Below, one piece after another: positions 16,563 to 23,507 of a DNA stretch of 36,643 nucleotides; within the stretch, counting starts at the first letter, position 1; every line of letters starts with the position of its first letter. Under the pieces are notes generated by a model. That model searched no databases, was not told the origin of the DNA, and worked only from the letters and a program-made list of their open reading frames with translations. Source of the stretch: a virus; the IMG/VR virus record IMGVR_UViG_3300036716_000469, positions 1 through 36,643 of that record. The stretch is one strand, 5' to 3'. A program made the translations under genes and the position numbers.

Positions 16563-16909
16563 GTACCTATATAGTAGATGACGGGTGTATTAATTGTAAA
16601 CATAAAGATTGTGTAGAAGTTTGCCCAGTTGATTGTTTTTACGAAGGAATAAACACACTAGTAATTAATCCAGATGAATGTATTGATTGCGGTGTTTGTG
16701 AACCAGAGTGCCCAATTGAAGCAATACATTCTGACACCACTGAACATGGAGCCAAGTGGGTAGACTGGAATTGGAAGTATGCTAACGAACATGGTTGGCC
16801 GGTGATAACAGAAAATGGCCCAGCAATGGATGAACACGAAAAGTACGACCCTAAAAACTTTCCAAACGGCAAAATGGAATTCTTTAAAGAAGAGCCAGGC
16901 GAGAGTTAA
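16559..16909 (+). CDS. 7Fe (3Fe-4S/4Fe-4S) ferredoxin, FdxA-like
   Basis: All nine cysteines of the Azotobacter ferredoxin I pattern are present, each shifted by two: C10, C13, C18, C22, C26, C41, C44, C47 and C51. By homology C10, C18 and C51 would bind the [3Fe-4S] cluster, and C22, C41, C44 and C47 the [4Fe-4S] cluster. The typical sequence [12 protein letters not shown] is well kept, and the C-terminal extension after residue 60 is like FdxA. The 116-residue protein would carry low-potential electrons in the cytosol. Its ATGA overlap with the radical SAM gene implies that it reduces that enzyme's cluster. AAGGAAATAAT precedes the ATG. Ferredoxins reported in cyanophages are mostly plant-type 2Fe-2S, so this type is notable. 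Confidence 0.93.
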   Translation: MSTYIVDDGCINCKHKDCVEVCPVDCFYEGINTLVINPDECIDCGVCEPECPIEAIHSDTTEHGAKWVDWNWKYANEHGWPVITENGPAMDEHEKYDPKNFPNGKMEFFKEEPGES

Positions 16910-17715
16910 TGTCAAATTGGTTTAAAGACCACCACCGTGTATTAGTATATCTACCTGGAGCAGGTGGTGAGTATATAACATCGGTTCTTAGCGGTCAAAC
17001 TGTTAATTTTGGCACAAATCTGGCAAAAGGGTGGCAAAATAGACATCATTCTAAGAATATTTTCCCAGGGCATGAAGAATTGCTTAAATTTGCCCATACA
17101 TTACCTAAAGTTCATGGAGAATGGACAGAAGAATGCCGTCTTAATTTTTCTAATGAGATGGCAATTAAAAAGTTTATTAATAATAAAGAACCTAATAACC
17201 ATTGGGGAATTGATAAGGAAGAACATCTCAGGGTTCCTTTAGTAATATATGATACTGGTAATATTAGATCTAATAAAAAACCAGAATGGTTTCCAGCACA
17301 TTATGATTTTGGCGTATTTAGAATGCCAGTTTGGTACTGGTTAGATTTTGATAACCCGTATTGGTCAACACACTGGGCGTTTTGTTCTTTTTTTAAGGCA
17401 ACACCAACTGATATTTCTAACAATAAATTAAAGATGTTTGAACTGTTATTAAGACATTTAAATACGTTTGATGTGGTTGATAATAGGTTATTTAGACCAA
17501 ATGAAGACATTTATAGAAATTATTATAATCAAAAATTTTCTAAATATAGGATAAGTGTAGATAATGAAAGTTTCCAAAATGAAACAAATTATATTACGTG
17601 GGCAGAAGAAAATTTAAAAGCAATAGGAACTCATTTAAGCATTAAACCGAAGTCGGCATTAGGTAGTACAGCAACTCAATGTTGGGAATATTTAAATGAT
17701 TGTTTACCTAGGTAG
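16909..17715 (+). CDS. Unknown protein with a glycine-rich loop, possible sulfotransferase-like fold
   Basis: The 268-residue product begins with RVLVYLPGAGGEYITSVL, where a strand is followed by a glycine-rich loop and a helix. This resembles the 5'-phosphosulfate-binding loop of sulfotransferases or a degenerate P-loop. No other motif of either family is clear. The remainder is rich in Trp, Asn and His (WGIDKEEHLRVP, PEWFPAHYDFG, THWAFCSFFK). The ATG overlaps the ferredoxin stop (TAATG), so it belongs to the radical SAM/ferredoxin transcript. Its 3' end overlaps the convergent minus-strand gene by 8 bases. The function cannot be assigned. Confidence 0.7.
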   Translation: MSNWFKDHHRVLVYLPGAGGEYITSVLSGQTVNFGTNLAKGWQNRHHSKNIFPGHEELLKFAHTLPKVHGEWTEECRLNFSNEMAIKKFINNKEPNNHWGIDKEEHLRVPLVIYDTGNIRSNKKPEWFPAHYDFGVFRMPVWYWLDFDNPYWSTHWAFCSFFKATPTDISNNKLKMFELLLRHLNTFDVVDNRLFRPNEDIYRNYYNQKFSKYRISVDNESFQNETNYITWAEENLKAIGTHLSIKPKSALGSTATQCWEYLNDCLPR

Positions 17716-18079
17716 GCTTTTTAACTAACTGAATACTTCTTTTCTTAACACGCTTTTCGCTAATATTTTTTAAACTTATTTGAGGCCCAGCAATAATTTC
17801 ACTGTCTTTAGCAATGAAGGTTTGTAAGCAGATTTTAAAATACTTAAAATCTTTCTTTAGAAAAATATTAATAGGAATTAATCGATTCGATTCATTCCAC
17901 CAAACATCTCCCATTTCTAGGAATAATTTTCTTTCGTCTAACGTGTTTAGTTTATTAATATCATATATACTTAAACAATGCTTGTCAAAGTTTTGTACAA
18001 TTCCAATAAACTCGTTGCCAGCATATTTTACGTGGCTTAAAAAAGGGTACTTCTCTCGTAACTTCTCAAATTGATTCAC
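17708..18079 (-). CDS. Conserved marine-phage protein of unknown function
   Basis: The 123-residue protein starts at a GTG (18079) with GGAG 5 bases upstream. The N terminus NQFEKLREKYPFLSHVKYAG and the later WWNESNRLIPINIFL are like a small conserved protein I recall from T4-like cyanophages with no assigned role. The C terminus is basic (KRVKKRSIQLVKK), which could bind nucleic acid. It stands alone on the minus strand between two plus-strand blocks. Its stop codon lies inside the end of the convergent gene, and its start is close to the late promoter of the next plus-strand gene. No enzyme motif was seen. Confidence 0.75.
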   Translation of the reverse strand: MNQFEKLREKYPFLSHVKYAGNEFIGIVQNFDKHCLSIYDINKLNTLDERKLFLEMGDVWWNESNRLIPINIFLKKDFKYFKICLQTFIAKDSEIIAGPQISLKNISEKRVKKRSIQLVKKPT

Positions 18080-18095
18080 GGCCGCTCCAATTGCA

Positions 18096-18107
18096 ATAAA
18101 TACATAT
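18096..18107 (+). promoter_or_regulatory. T4-type late promoter
   Basis: ATAAATACATAT matches the T4 late -10 element (TATAAATA) and lies 23 bases before the ATG at 18130, with an AAAGG site between. The same 12-base word, with one G for A, occurs at 23493 and 34669. Confidence 0.65.
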
Positions 18108-18129
18108 AATACTTATAAAGGTAACTAAA

Positions 18130-18879
18130 ATGTTAAAAACTACAACATATTTAACAACACAATCACACTCAGTAGTATATAGCACTATTGGGTCAACACC
18201 GAACAGGAATATGACTATGTATGCTCGTAATTTAAAAGTTTACAAGGGTGCTAAAAACCCTATTGTAATTGAAATGAAAAACAATGATCAGAAAGCCATA
18301 GATATTACAGGTAAATCATTTGTCTTTAATATCCTAGATCAAGAAGAACGTCAAACACTTATTAGTAAAGGCGGCACAATTATTAATGCTAGTAAAGGTA
18401 AAGTACAATTTGATATAACAGAAAGTGACTTACAAAAAGTTAGTGGAATGTATTTAAATTATAGTGTTTTAGATAACACTAATGGCGAAAGAGGTGTAGT
18501 ATTTGTAGATGATCAATTTGGTGCTATGGGCAATATAGAAGTTGTAGACGGCCCATATACAGAATTTAGAGATTCACAATCAATTACATTGCCGGATATT
18601 AACCCAGTGGCAGTACAAGCCTATCCCCATTTAAATGAAAATGCGGCCTTACACACCGCTCAAGTATACTTTACAAACTTTACAGGAACGTTAAAAATTG
18701 AAGGCAGTATGGCGGCTATAAGTGAATTAGATAATGATGAATGGTTTACTATTACTACAGAAACATATACAGACCAAGCAGATAACGTTTATATTAACTT
18801 TAATGGTGTATATTCGCACATTAGGTTCTCTAGAACAATAACTAGTGGAACTGTTGATAAGATATTATATCGCTTATAA
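18130..18879 (+). CDS. Virion baseplate/fibre-type protein with a BppU-like N-terminal domain
   Basis: The 249-residue protein has a beta-rich N-terminal region (VYKGAKNPIVIEM, then IDITGKSFVFNIL, then GGTIINASKGKVQFDITE). It resembles the immunoglobulin- or BppU-like domains at the start of many phage baseplate and fibre proteins, which carry the same GG...ASKGKVxF(D/T)(I/L)T pattern. The C-terminal part (LHTAQVYFTNFTGTLKIEGS, then YINFNGVYSHIRFSR) looks like a second beta-sandwich. It follows a late promoter and has AAAGG before the ATG. Its stop is directly adjacent to the stop of the convergent lipase gene (TTATAA). A structural role is likely; its position in the particle is inferred. 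Confidence 0.72.
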   Translation: MLKTTTYLTTQSHSVVYSTIGSTPNRNMTMYARNLKVYKGAKNPIVIEMKNNDQKAIDITGKSFVFNILDQEERQTLISKGGTIINASKGKVQFDITESDLQKVSGMYLNYSVLDNTNGERGVVFVDDQFGAMGNIEVVDGPYTEFRDSQSITLPDINPVAVQAYPHLNENAALHTAQVYFTNFTGTLKIEGSMAAISELDNDEWFTITTETYTDQADNVYINFNGVYSHIRFSRTITSGTVDKILYRL

Positions 18880-19593
18880 ATTGCTATTTTTTGTATGTTT
18901 AATATAATGGGCTATCCCGTGGTCCCTAAAACCATCTGCTAATTCAAACTTTTTAATTGCTTGCCAATGTCCTCTCATTTTATCTTTAAAACGTTGCCAA
19001 AGGCTCATGCCATTTCTAAGTTTCCCATAACTGTTTAAGTAGCAAAAAGTACCATGGTGTCTAAATCCCATAATAAAAAAAGGAACAGTAGGAACTAAAT
19101 CATTATTATTACGCCATCTGTAGTGTTTAACAAGAACATGGTCTATAAATTTTTTATTACCAACACGAGGTGACCCAAACGTATATAAGCATTCGGTTTG
19201 TTTTTCTAGTCTACTAGCGGCGATTGTTGCCATTGCTCCACCTAAACTATGTCCGGTTATAAACAACGGTTTAGTTGCACTTATTAAAGGAATAATATCA
19301 GCCCATAGTTTCTCAACTTCGTCATAAAACCCATCGTGTACTTCGCCGTCTGTTTTAGACTTCATCTTCCAAGATTTTAAATCTGCGGCTATATCATTTA
19401 ATTCTTTAGGTTGTGTACCTCTAAATGCTAATACTTGTTCGGTGTTATTAGTTAAAATCATTGCTTGAGCGCCGTCTTTATTGAGGTATTTTATTTTTTT
19501 ATACCCTAGTTTTTTTAATTTTTCAGTTAATTTGTCGTTGAATGGTTTGTATGCTAAGCCTGATATATTAGCAAAATGACTACTTCTATTCAT
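18874..19593 (-). CDS. Class 3 (Lipase_3 family) lipase
   Basis: The start is placed at ATG 19593, which has AAAGGAG 5 bases upstream. A longer reading to 19653 lacks this. The 239-residue product carries the GHSLGG nucleophile elbow with S116, an acidic D165 in RNNNDLVPTVPF, and a histidine in GFRDHGIAHY (H225 or H229), completing a Ser-Asp-His triad in the usual order. FRGT (58-60) supplies the oxyanion-loop region. Lipase_3 enzymes hydrolyse triacylglycerols or phospholipids. No signal peptide is seen, so it would act inside the cell or in the virion. It sits on the minus strand inside a plus-strand late block, hinting at separate acquisition or timing. A role in envelope breakdown or lipid use is a reasonable guess. 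Confidence 0.88.
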   Translation of the reverse strand: MNRSSHFANISGLAYKPFNDKLTEKLKKLGYKKIKYLNKDGAQAMILTNNTEQVLAFRGTQPKELNDIAADLKSWKMKSKTDGEVHDGFYDEVEKLWADIIPLISATKPLFITGHSLGGAMATIAASRLEKQTECLYTFGSPRVGNKKFIDHVLVKHYRWRNNNDLVPTVPFFIMGFRHHGTFCYLNSYGKLRNGMSLWQRFKDKMRGHWQAIKKFELADGFRDHGIAHYIKHTKNSNL

Positions 19594-19613
19594 GAGATCT
19601 CCTTTAATAACTG

Positions 19614-19620
19614 TATTTAA
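19614..19620 (-). promoter_or_regulatory. Candidate late promoter element for the lipase gene
   Basis: On the minus strand TTAAATA followed by C (19620-19613) lies about 20 bases before the lipase ATG and just before its AAAGGAG site. It resembles the other late elements. No clear -35 accompanies it. Confidence 0.4.
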
Positions 19621-19653
19621 CCGATTTAGGTTATAAATGAATTTTAAGATCAT

Positions 19654-19683
19654 TTGACAAGTACACCAAATTAAATAAATAAT
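19654..19683 (+). promoter_or_regulatory. Candidate promoter for the 19705 gene
   Basis: TTGACA (19654-19659) is followed after 18 bases by AATAAT (19678-19683), and the same stretch holds TTAAATAAATAA, which resembles a late element. Either or both could start the transcript. GGAG follows at 19695-19698. Confidence 0.4.
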
Positions 19684-19704
19684 AGTAATATATTGGAGAC
19701 TCTA

Positions 19705-19953
19705 ATGAAACGACGAACAAGATCATTATTAGAAGAGCTAGATGAAATAGCGATCAACAAAGACCGAAAACACGTGGTGGAAAGTAGAGCAACTCACCTA
19801 ATACAATCATCGATTAATTTAATACAAATGATTAAAGAAAATTTTTCTGAGGAAGTATCGCAAGATTTAGAAAAAAGATTTATAGCGGCAATTAAAAAAC
19901 AAGAACCAGTTAAATTTACTAGAGGGATTAGGAAGTTAAAAAATGATAATTAA
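19705..19953 (+). CDS. Small charged helical protein, unknown function
   Basis: An 82-residue protein starts at ATG 19705, six bases after the GGAG at 19695. A TTG reading 12 bases earlier would place the site inside the gene. It is almost wholly helical and strongly charged (MKRRTRSLLEELDEIAINKD, then SQDLEKRFIAAIKKQEP, with a basic end RGIRKLKN). Such proteins in T4-like late regions may act in head assembly, but no family was recognised. Its stop lies within the start region of the next gene (11-base overlap), so the two are coupled. Confidence 0.72.
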   Translation: MKRRTRSLLEELDEIAINKDRKHVVESRATHLIQSSINLIQMIKENFSEEVSQDLEKRFIAAIKKQEPVKFTRGIRKLKNDN

Positions 19954-20611
19954 TGAAATTGATGTAGAAAAATATGTTAAAAAACATCAACAAGCACAGA
20001 AAAAATCATCAAAATTATCAGGTGGTTTCTCAGGAAAAGGCGGCCAAATAGGCGAAGTTATAGACATGGTTAAAAAGCATCATGCTTTTTGGACTCATGC
20101 TATTAAAAAGAATGAACATTTCGCATTAACTAATCCACAAGGATTGCTTAATGCTTGGATAGATAAGTTTTACGGATCTAGTTCAGTTAACATTAATCAT
20201 AAAAAAGCCAGTACCAATGGTGCTATAAATTATAAGCCTGGAACAAAAGGTGCTAATGCTATATTTAGAATTGTAACAGCAATATTGTTAAAACCAACTA
20301 GTGAGCAACAAGCACAATTATTCAGAGATCAAATTGAAAAACATTTACCCGATGATATAAAAAAAGAATTAGGCGAACCAATGCCTAAGCCTAAGGACAC
20401 AAACCCAGATGCGGCACAAAATCAAGTGCCTAATAAAGTTTATAAAGCCGGCGACACAGTTTCGTGGACTACAGCAAAAGGCACACCTGCTTCGGGTGTT
20501 GTTACTGGTGAAGAAGTAAAGCCAGGATATACTCAAGTAAAAACTAAAAAAGGTGCATTAATAGCCGTTAATTTTAATAAAACAGCACATACACATCAAG
20601 CAGGATCATAA
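19943..20611 (+). CDS. Late-region protein with CTS-like N terminus and SH3-like tail
   Basis: The 222-residue product begins MIINEI, one of six late proteins here with an M-x-hydrophobic-x-E-hydrophobic start. It continues with a Lys/Gln/Ser-rich stretch (KKHQQAQKKSSKLSG), a helical middle and a Pro-rich linker (GEPMPKPKDTNPDA). It ends in a compact beta segment (KAGDTVSWTTAKGTPASGVV) that looks like an SH3-type barrel in the style of small GDxVSW domains. No enzyme motif is visible. The position just before the KxDG protein suggests a virion or capsid-internal protein. The function is unknown. Confidence 0.68.
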   Translation: MIINEIDVEKYVKKHQQAQKKSSKLSGGFSGKGGQIGEVIDMVKKHHAFWTHAIKKNEHFALTNPQGLLNAWIDKFYGSSSVNINHKKASTNGAINYKPGTKGANAIFRIVTAILLKPTSEQQAQLFRDQIEKHLPDDIKKELGEPMPKPKDTNPDAAQNQVPNKVYKAGDTVSWTTAKGTPASGVVTGEEVKPGYTQVKTKKGALIAVNFNKTAHTHQAGS

Positions 20612-20614
20612 AAT

Positions 20615-21877
20615 ATGTTAATAACAGAAGTACTAGAGCCAGGTAGCAAATGGCAAACATTAACCGAATCTAGCGATAAAAATTTACATTTAGAACATTT
20701 AGAAGATTTAATTTTAAATGATGGGTATCAAGGTGCCGTTACAGCATTAAAGTATGTTAATGCTTTAAGAATGATGCTTAATGTTGGCGGTGAAGGACAA
20801 AGTAAAGTCACAGTTAAATGGGACGGTGCTCCTGCTATATTCTGTGGAACAGACCCAGTTGATGGCAAGTTCTTTGTAGGTACTAAAGCAGTATTTGGTA
20901 AAACAGAAAACAAAGCGGCAAAAACAAGTGCAGAGATTGACAATTGGTATCCAGGAGAAGGCCTTAATAAAAAACTTAAAATAGCACTCTCAGAGTTAAG
21001 TAAATTAGGTATACAAGGTGTTCTACAAGGTGATATGATGTTTACTGCCGACGATATACAAACTGCTACAATAAGCGGCGAAGATGTTTATACATTTACA
21101 CCTAATACTATTACATATTCAGTACCGGTTGATAGCGATATTGGTAAAAGAATTAAATCTGCCAATATAGGTATAGTATTTCATACAACATATACAGGCG
21201 AAACACTAGCAGATATGAAAGCAGAGTTTGGAGCCAAAGTTGGTAGTTTGAAACAGACAAGTAGTGTATGGTTCGACGATGCTTATTATAAAGATGTAGG
21301 CGGAAAAGCAACACTAACAAGCCAAGAAGATAAAGTAGTTTCAAATGGTTTAGGACAAGCACAAGTTACACTAAAAAAAGCAACACCAGAAACATTTAAT
21401 AAATTTTTAGAAGACCCTGCTCTTGCTACTTGGTTAAAACCTTTTATTAATAAAAGAATTACAGCAGGTACTAGTGTTGGGGAACCAATACAGTTTGTAA
21501 AAGAATTTATAGAATATTTTAAAGAAAAAATGGAAGGCGAAATATCTAAACTTAAAACTGGAGCAGAAGGCCCGGCGGCACAAAAGAGATTAGAAAAGAT
21601 ATTAGCAACAGAAAAATTTGTAGAAGATAATTTAAACACAATATTAATAGTAATGGCAGTATACAAACAAGTTATACAACTTAAATTAAAACTATTAAAG
21701 AAATTAGAACGTATTGAACAAAGTGTTGGCACATTCTTAAAAACAGACGATGGCTATAAAGTTACAAACCCTGAAGGATTTGTAGCATTTGGTATGGAAG
21801 GTGGAGCAGTTAAACTTAATGATAGACTTGAGTTTAATAAAGCAAACTTTAATCAAGCAAAGAGTTGGAGCAAATAA
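20615..21877 (+). CDS. KxDG-motif nucleotidyltransferase/ligase-like late protein
   Basis: The 420-residue protein contains an apparent set of covalent nucleotidyltransferase motifs. K68-W-D-G71 in VTVKWDGAPA matches motif I (KxDG), whose Lys would be adenylated. VLQGDMMF (136-143) resembles motif III, IGIVFHTTYTG (185-195) resembles IIIa, NPEGFVA (385-391) resembles motif IV (EGxV) and GAVKLNDR (397-404) resembles motif V. These are the landmarks of DNA and RNA ligases and capping enzymes, but a large helical insert (about 260-370) separates III and IV. From memory, relatives in cyanophages carry only a domain of unknown function (DUF6267), so ligase activity is an inference. The start MLITEV fits the capsid-targeting-like signature. 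It follows the preceding gene by three bases. Confidence 0.72.
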   Translation: MLITEVLEPGSKWQTLTESSDKNLHLEHLEDLILNDGYQGAVTALKYVNALRMMLNVGGEGQSKVTVKWDGAPAIFCGTDPVDGKFFVGTKAVFGKTENKAAKTSAEIDNWYPGEGLNKKLKIALSELSKLGIQGVLQGDMMFTADDIQTATISGEDVYTFTPNTITYSVPVDSDIGKRIKSANIGIVFHTTYTGETLADMKAEFGAKVGSLKQTSSVWFDDAYYKDVGGKATLTSQEDKVVSNGLGQAQVTLKKATPETFNKFLEDPALATWLKPFINKRITAGTSVGEPIQFVKEFIEYFKEKMEGEISKLKTGAEGPAAQKRLEKILATEKFVEDNLNTILIVMAVYKQVIQLKLKLLKKLERIEQSVGTFLKTDDGYKVTNPEGFVAFGMEGGAVKLNDRLEFNKANFNQAKSWSK

Positions 21878-22530
21878 TGGCTTTTGAATTTATAAAAGAA
21901 GAATTAGCAGAAGCAAGAATGTTTAAGAGCCCAACAAGAATTGCGGCTAATAGTCAAGGACAATTAGCAGATACTTTATATTCTCATTTACTTGGTTTAC
22001 AAGTAATGAAATATGAGAATCCAAAGGCGGCACAGGCTTATGCTAAAAAGACTTTAAGTTTACCGTTTAATAGTGTACGTCCTGGTGCTACAGATTTACA
22101 TAACTTAATAGCAAGTGTAGATAAAACACCTCAAAACCAAGTAAGAGGTTATTTACAAGGTATTGCTAATGGTAGATTAGATACTCAAGCAGATAGACGA
22201 AACTTAATCATGTTACAACGTGGTTTAGGTGTTAGAAGCGGAGCAACAAATCAAATGAGGCGTGTTATTGCTGACTGGCCTAGAATGTTACCATCAGAGC
22301 GTAAAGTAGCGGCTACTAGACTAGGGTTTGCTTTGAATCATAGTGCTAGAGGTAGTGATTTTATGCCAGGCTACCATAAAACAATGAGAAAGAAAGACTT
22401 AGGCATAGACCAAGCGAAGAGCCCACTTAAAAAGAACCCTCTTGTATGGGGTGCTGTAGCCGGTGCGGCATTATATAAAGCAATACGAGACCCTCGTTTA
22501 AAGGCTCGTATAGGCGGAATCAAAAATTAA
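21877..22530 (+). CDS. Basic late-region protein, unknown function
   Basis: The start is ATG 21877, overlapping the previous stop by one base (TAATG) with GGAG just upstream. A TTG 12 bases earlier is less likely. The 217-residue product is basic and mostly helical, with no motif I recognise. Its N terminus MAFEFIKEEL has an IxE tripeptide like a prohead protease site but only partly fits the signature of its neighbours. The C-terminal region has a short Ala-rich hydrophobic stretch (VWGAVAGAALYKA) followed by basic residues (RDPRLKARIGG), which could touch a membrane or DNA. It ends about 30 bases before a late promoter. A virion role is probable from position only. Confidence 0.68.
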   Translation: MAFEFIKEELAEARMFKSPTRIAANSQGQLADTLYSHLLGLQVMKYENPKAAQAYAKKTLSLPFNSVRPGATDLHNLIASVDKTPQNQVRGYLQGIANGRLDTQADRRNLIMLQRGLGVRSGATNQMRRVIADWPRMLPSERKVAATRLGFALNHSARGSDFMPGYHKTMRKKDLGIDQAKSPLKKNPLVWGAVAGAALYKAIRDPRLKARIGGIKN

Positions 22531-22559
22531 TCTAAAAACTTAAAAATCACCCATTTTGG

Positions 22560-22566
22560 CTAAATA
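22560..22566 (+). promoter_or_regulatory. Late promoter element (CTAAATA)
   Basis: CTAAATA, a form of the late element, lies 52 bases before the ATG at 22619. A small hairpin (CCCGA pairing with TCGGG) sits in the leader before an AGGAG site. Confidence 0.5.
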
Positions 22567-22618
22567 TTAGTATGCCCGAAAACATATATCGGGTTCATAA
22601 AAATATAGGAGTCTTAAA

Positions 22619-22912
22619 ATGGCAAGTTTAACAAGAGTACATGGCGCAACAGCCGTTATGTTCGCAGGAAAAGAAGTAGCTCTAACGAGTTTATCTAAAT
22701 CAAATATAACACAAGCAGAGCTTGATAGTTGTATCGCTTTTATCGGCCTTACAGCAACTATCGTTGGTGTCGGTGACGATACTACTGGTGGTTTCAACGC
22801 TGGCGCTTCAGATGTAGTTCACGTATTATCAGAAGGCCCAGCACCGGCGGCAGGTTCTAACTTTGGTGGCGTTACAGGCGTAACATCAGCAGTTGTGGCT
22901 TATTTTAACTAA
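22619..22912 (+). CDS. Small virion-type protein, possible head decoration or tail protein
   Basis: The 97-residue product is rich in Ala, Gly, Val, Ser and Thr and has few charged residues, as is common in abundant structural proteins. It starts MASLTRV, matching the MANLSRV start of the protein at 23057; both have a Thr/Ala/Gly-rich interior, so the two may be distant paralogues. AGGAG precedes the ATG, and both a late promoter and a terminator flank the gene, making a single-gene unit. That is consistent with high expression of a capsid decoration or tube-like protein. No family was recognised. Confidence 0.7.
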   Translation: MASLTRVHGATAVMFAGKEVALTSLSKSNITQAELDSCIAFIGLTATIVGVGDDTTGGFNAGASDVVHVLSEGPAPAAGSNFGGVTGVTSAVVAYFN

Positions 22913-22937
22913 AACTAGTTAAAATTATAAAATACTA

Positions 22938-22963
22938 GAAAGGGTCTTAGGACCCTTTCTTTA
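22938..22963 (+). terminator. Hairpin terminator after the 22619 gene
   Basis: GAAAGGGTC (22938-22946) pairs with GACCCTTTC (22951-22959) around the loop TTAG. A weak T-rich stretch follows. The 9-bp stem is strong, but the T-run is short. Confidence 0.75.
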
Positions 22964-22984
22964 TGATCAAACACTCATAATAGC

Positions 22985-22991
22985 ATAAATA
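22985..22991 (+). promoter_or_regulatory. Late promoter element upstream of the 23057 gene
   Basis: ATAAATA lies 65 bases before the ATG at 23057. An inverted pair, GTAACAC and GTGTTAC with a 12-base loop, sits just downstream (about 23001-23026) in the leader, followed by a GGAG site at 23046. Confidence 0.5.
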
Positions 22992-23056
22992 AACGTGTAA
23001 TGTAACACTTTAAAATATAGGTGTTACCAATAAAATGTTATAAATGGAGATATATT

Positions 23057-23407
23057 ATGGCAAATTTATCAAGAGTAAGTCCTACAGCAACAACATCAAA
23101 CACAGAGATGGTTGGTGCTAACATGACTTTCTTTACAGTAGACTATGTGAATGCTAACGCTTCAACTGGTCCTGCTGGCGCTCAAGCGGCGGCACACCAA
23201 ACAATTAGTTCTACTAATACAATCGTAGCAATTGGTCCTATGATAGAGTCTAACAAACAGCAAACTTTTGCTGTTGAAGGTGACCTAGACGCGGCAACAA
23301 TGCAGGCGGCTATTAGAGCACTAGGTACTGTTGACTCAGTTAACTTAGGTAGTTCTACAGTAACAGAAACTAAATTAGGTATTTTGACTGCCGCGGCAGT
23401 GGCTTAA
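23057..23407 (+). CDS. Small virion-type protein
   Basis: The start is ATG 23057, with GGAG 7 bases upstream. An earlier ATG at 23021 lacks a ribosome-binding site. The 116-residue product is Ala/Thr/Ser/Asn-rich (NANASTGPAGAQAAAHQ, then DLDAATMQAAIRALG) and ends in a hydrophobic ILTAAAVA. The start MANLSRV resembles the neighbouring MASLTRV protein, suggesting an old duplication. It has its own promoter and a strong terminator, so it is likely an abundant structural protein such as a decoration protein. No domain was recognised and no enzyme motif is present. Confidence 0.7.
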   Translation: MANLSRVSPTATTSNTEMVGANMTFFTVDYVNANASTGPAGAQAAAHQTISSTNTIVAIGPMIESNKQQTFAVEGDLDAATMQAAIRALGTVDSVNLGSSTVTETKLGILTAAAVA

Positions 23408-23443
23408 TAACTATTAAGAGTTAAAACTTCCTCCCGAAGTTTA

Positions 23444-23472
23444 AATAGGCACTTTATTGTGCCTATTTTTTT
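23444..23472 (+). terminator. Rho-independent terminator after the 23057 gene
   Basis: AATAGGCAC (23444-23452) pairs with GTGCCTATT (23459-23467) around a 6-base loop, followed by a run of T to 23472. A second hairpin (about 23424-23442, stem AAACTTC with GAAGTTT) lies immediately before it. Confidence 0.9.
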
Positions 23473-23492
23473 GACTTCAATTTCAGCACTAG

Positions 23493-23504
23493 ATAAGTAC
23501 ATAT
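23493..23504 (+). promoter_or_regulatory. Late-like promoter element with near-leaderless start
   Basis: ATAAGTACATAT (23493-23504) is identical to the word at 34669-34680 and differs by one base from that at 18096. A start about 6 bases downstream of ATAAGTA would fall within 4 bases of the ATG at 23508, which has no ribosome-binding site. Confidence 0.45.
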
Positions 23505-23507
23505 ATA

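Noticed and set aside
21286-21732. 148-codon minus-strand ORF inside the KxDG gene
   Set aside because: It is a shadow of a gene with conserved motifs, rich in Ser/Phe/Asn as expected from an antisense frame.
23471-23499. TTGACT at 23471 as a sigma70 promoter for the second SPASM gene
   Set aside because: The hexamer at 17 bases is TAAGTA, a poor -10, and the TTGACT is part of the terminator T-run. The late-like element fits better.
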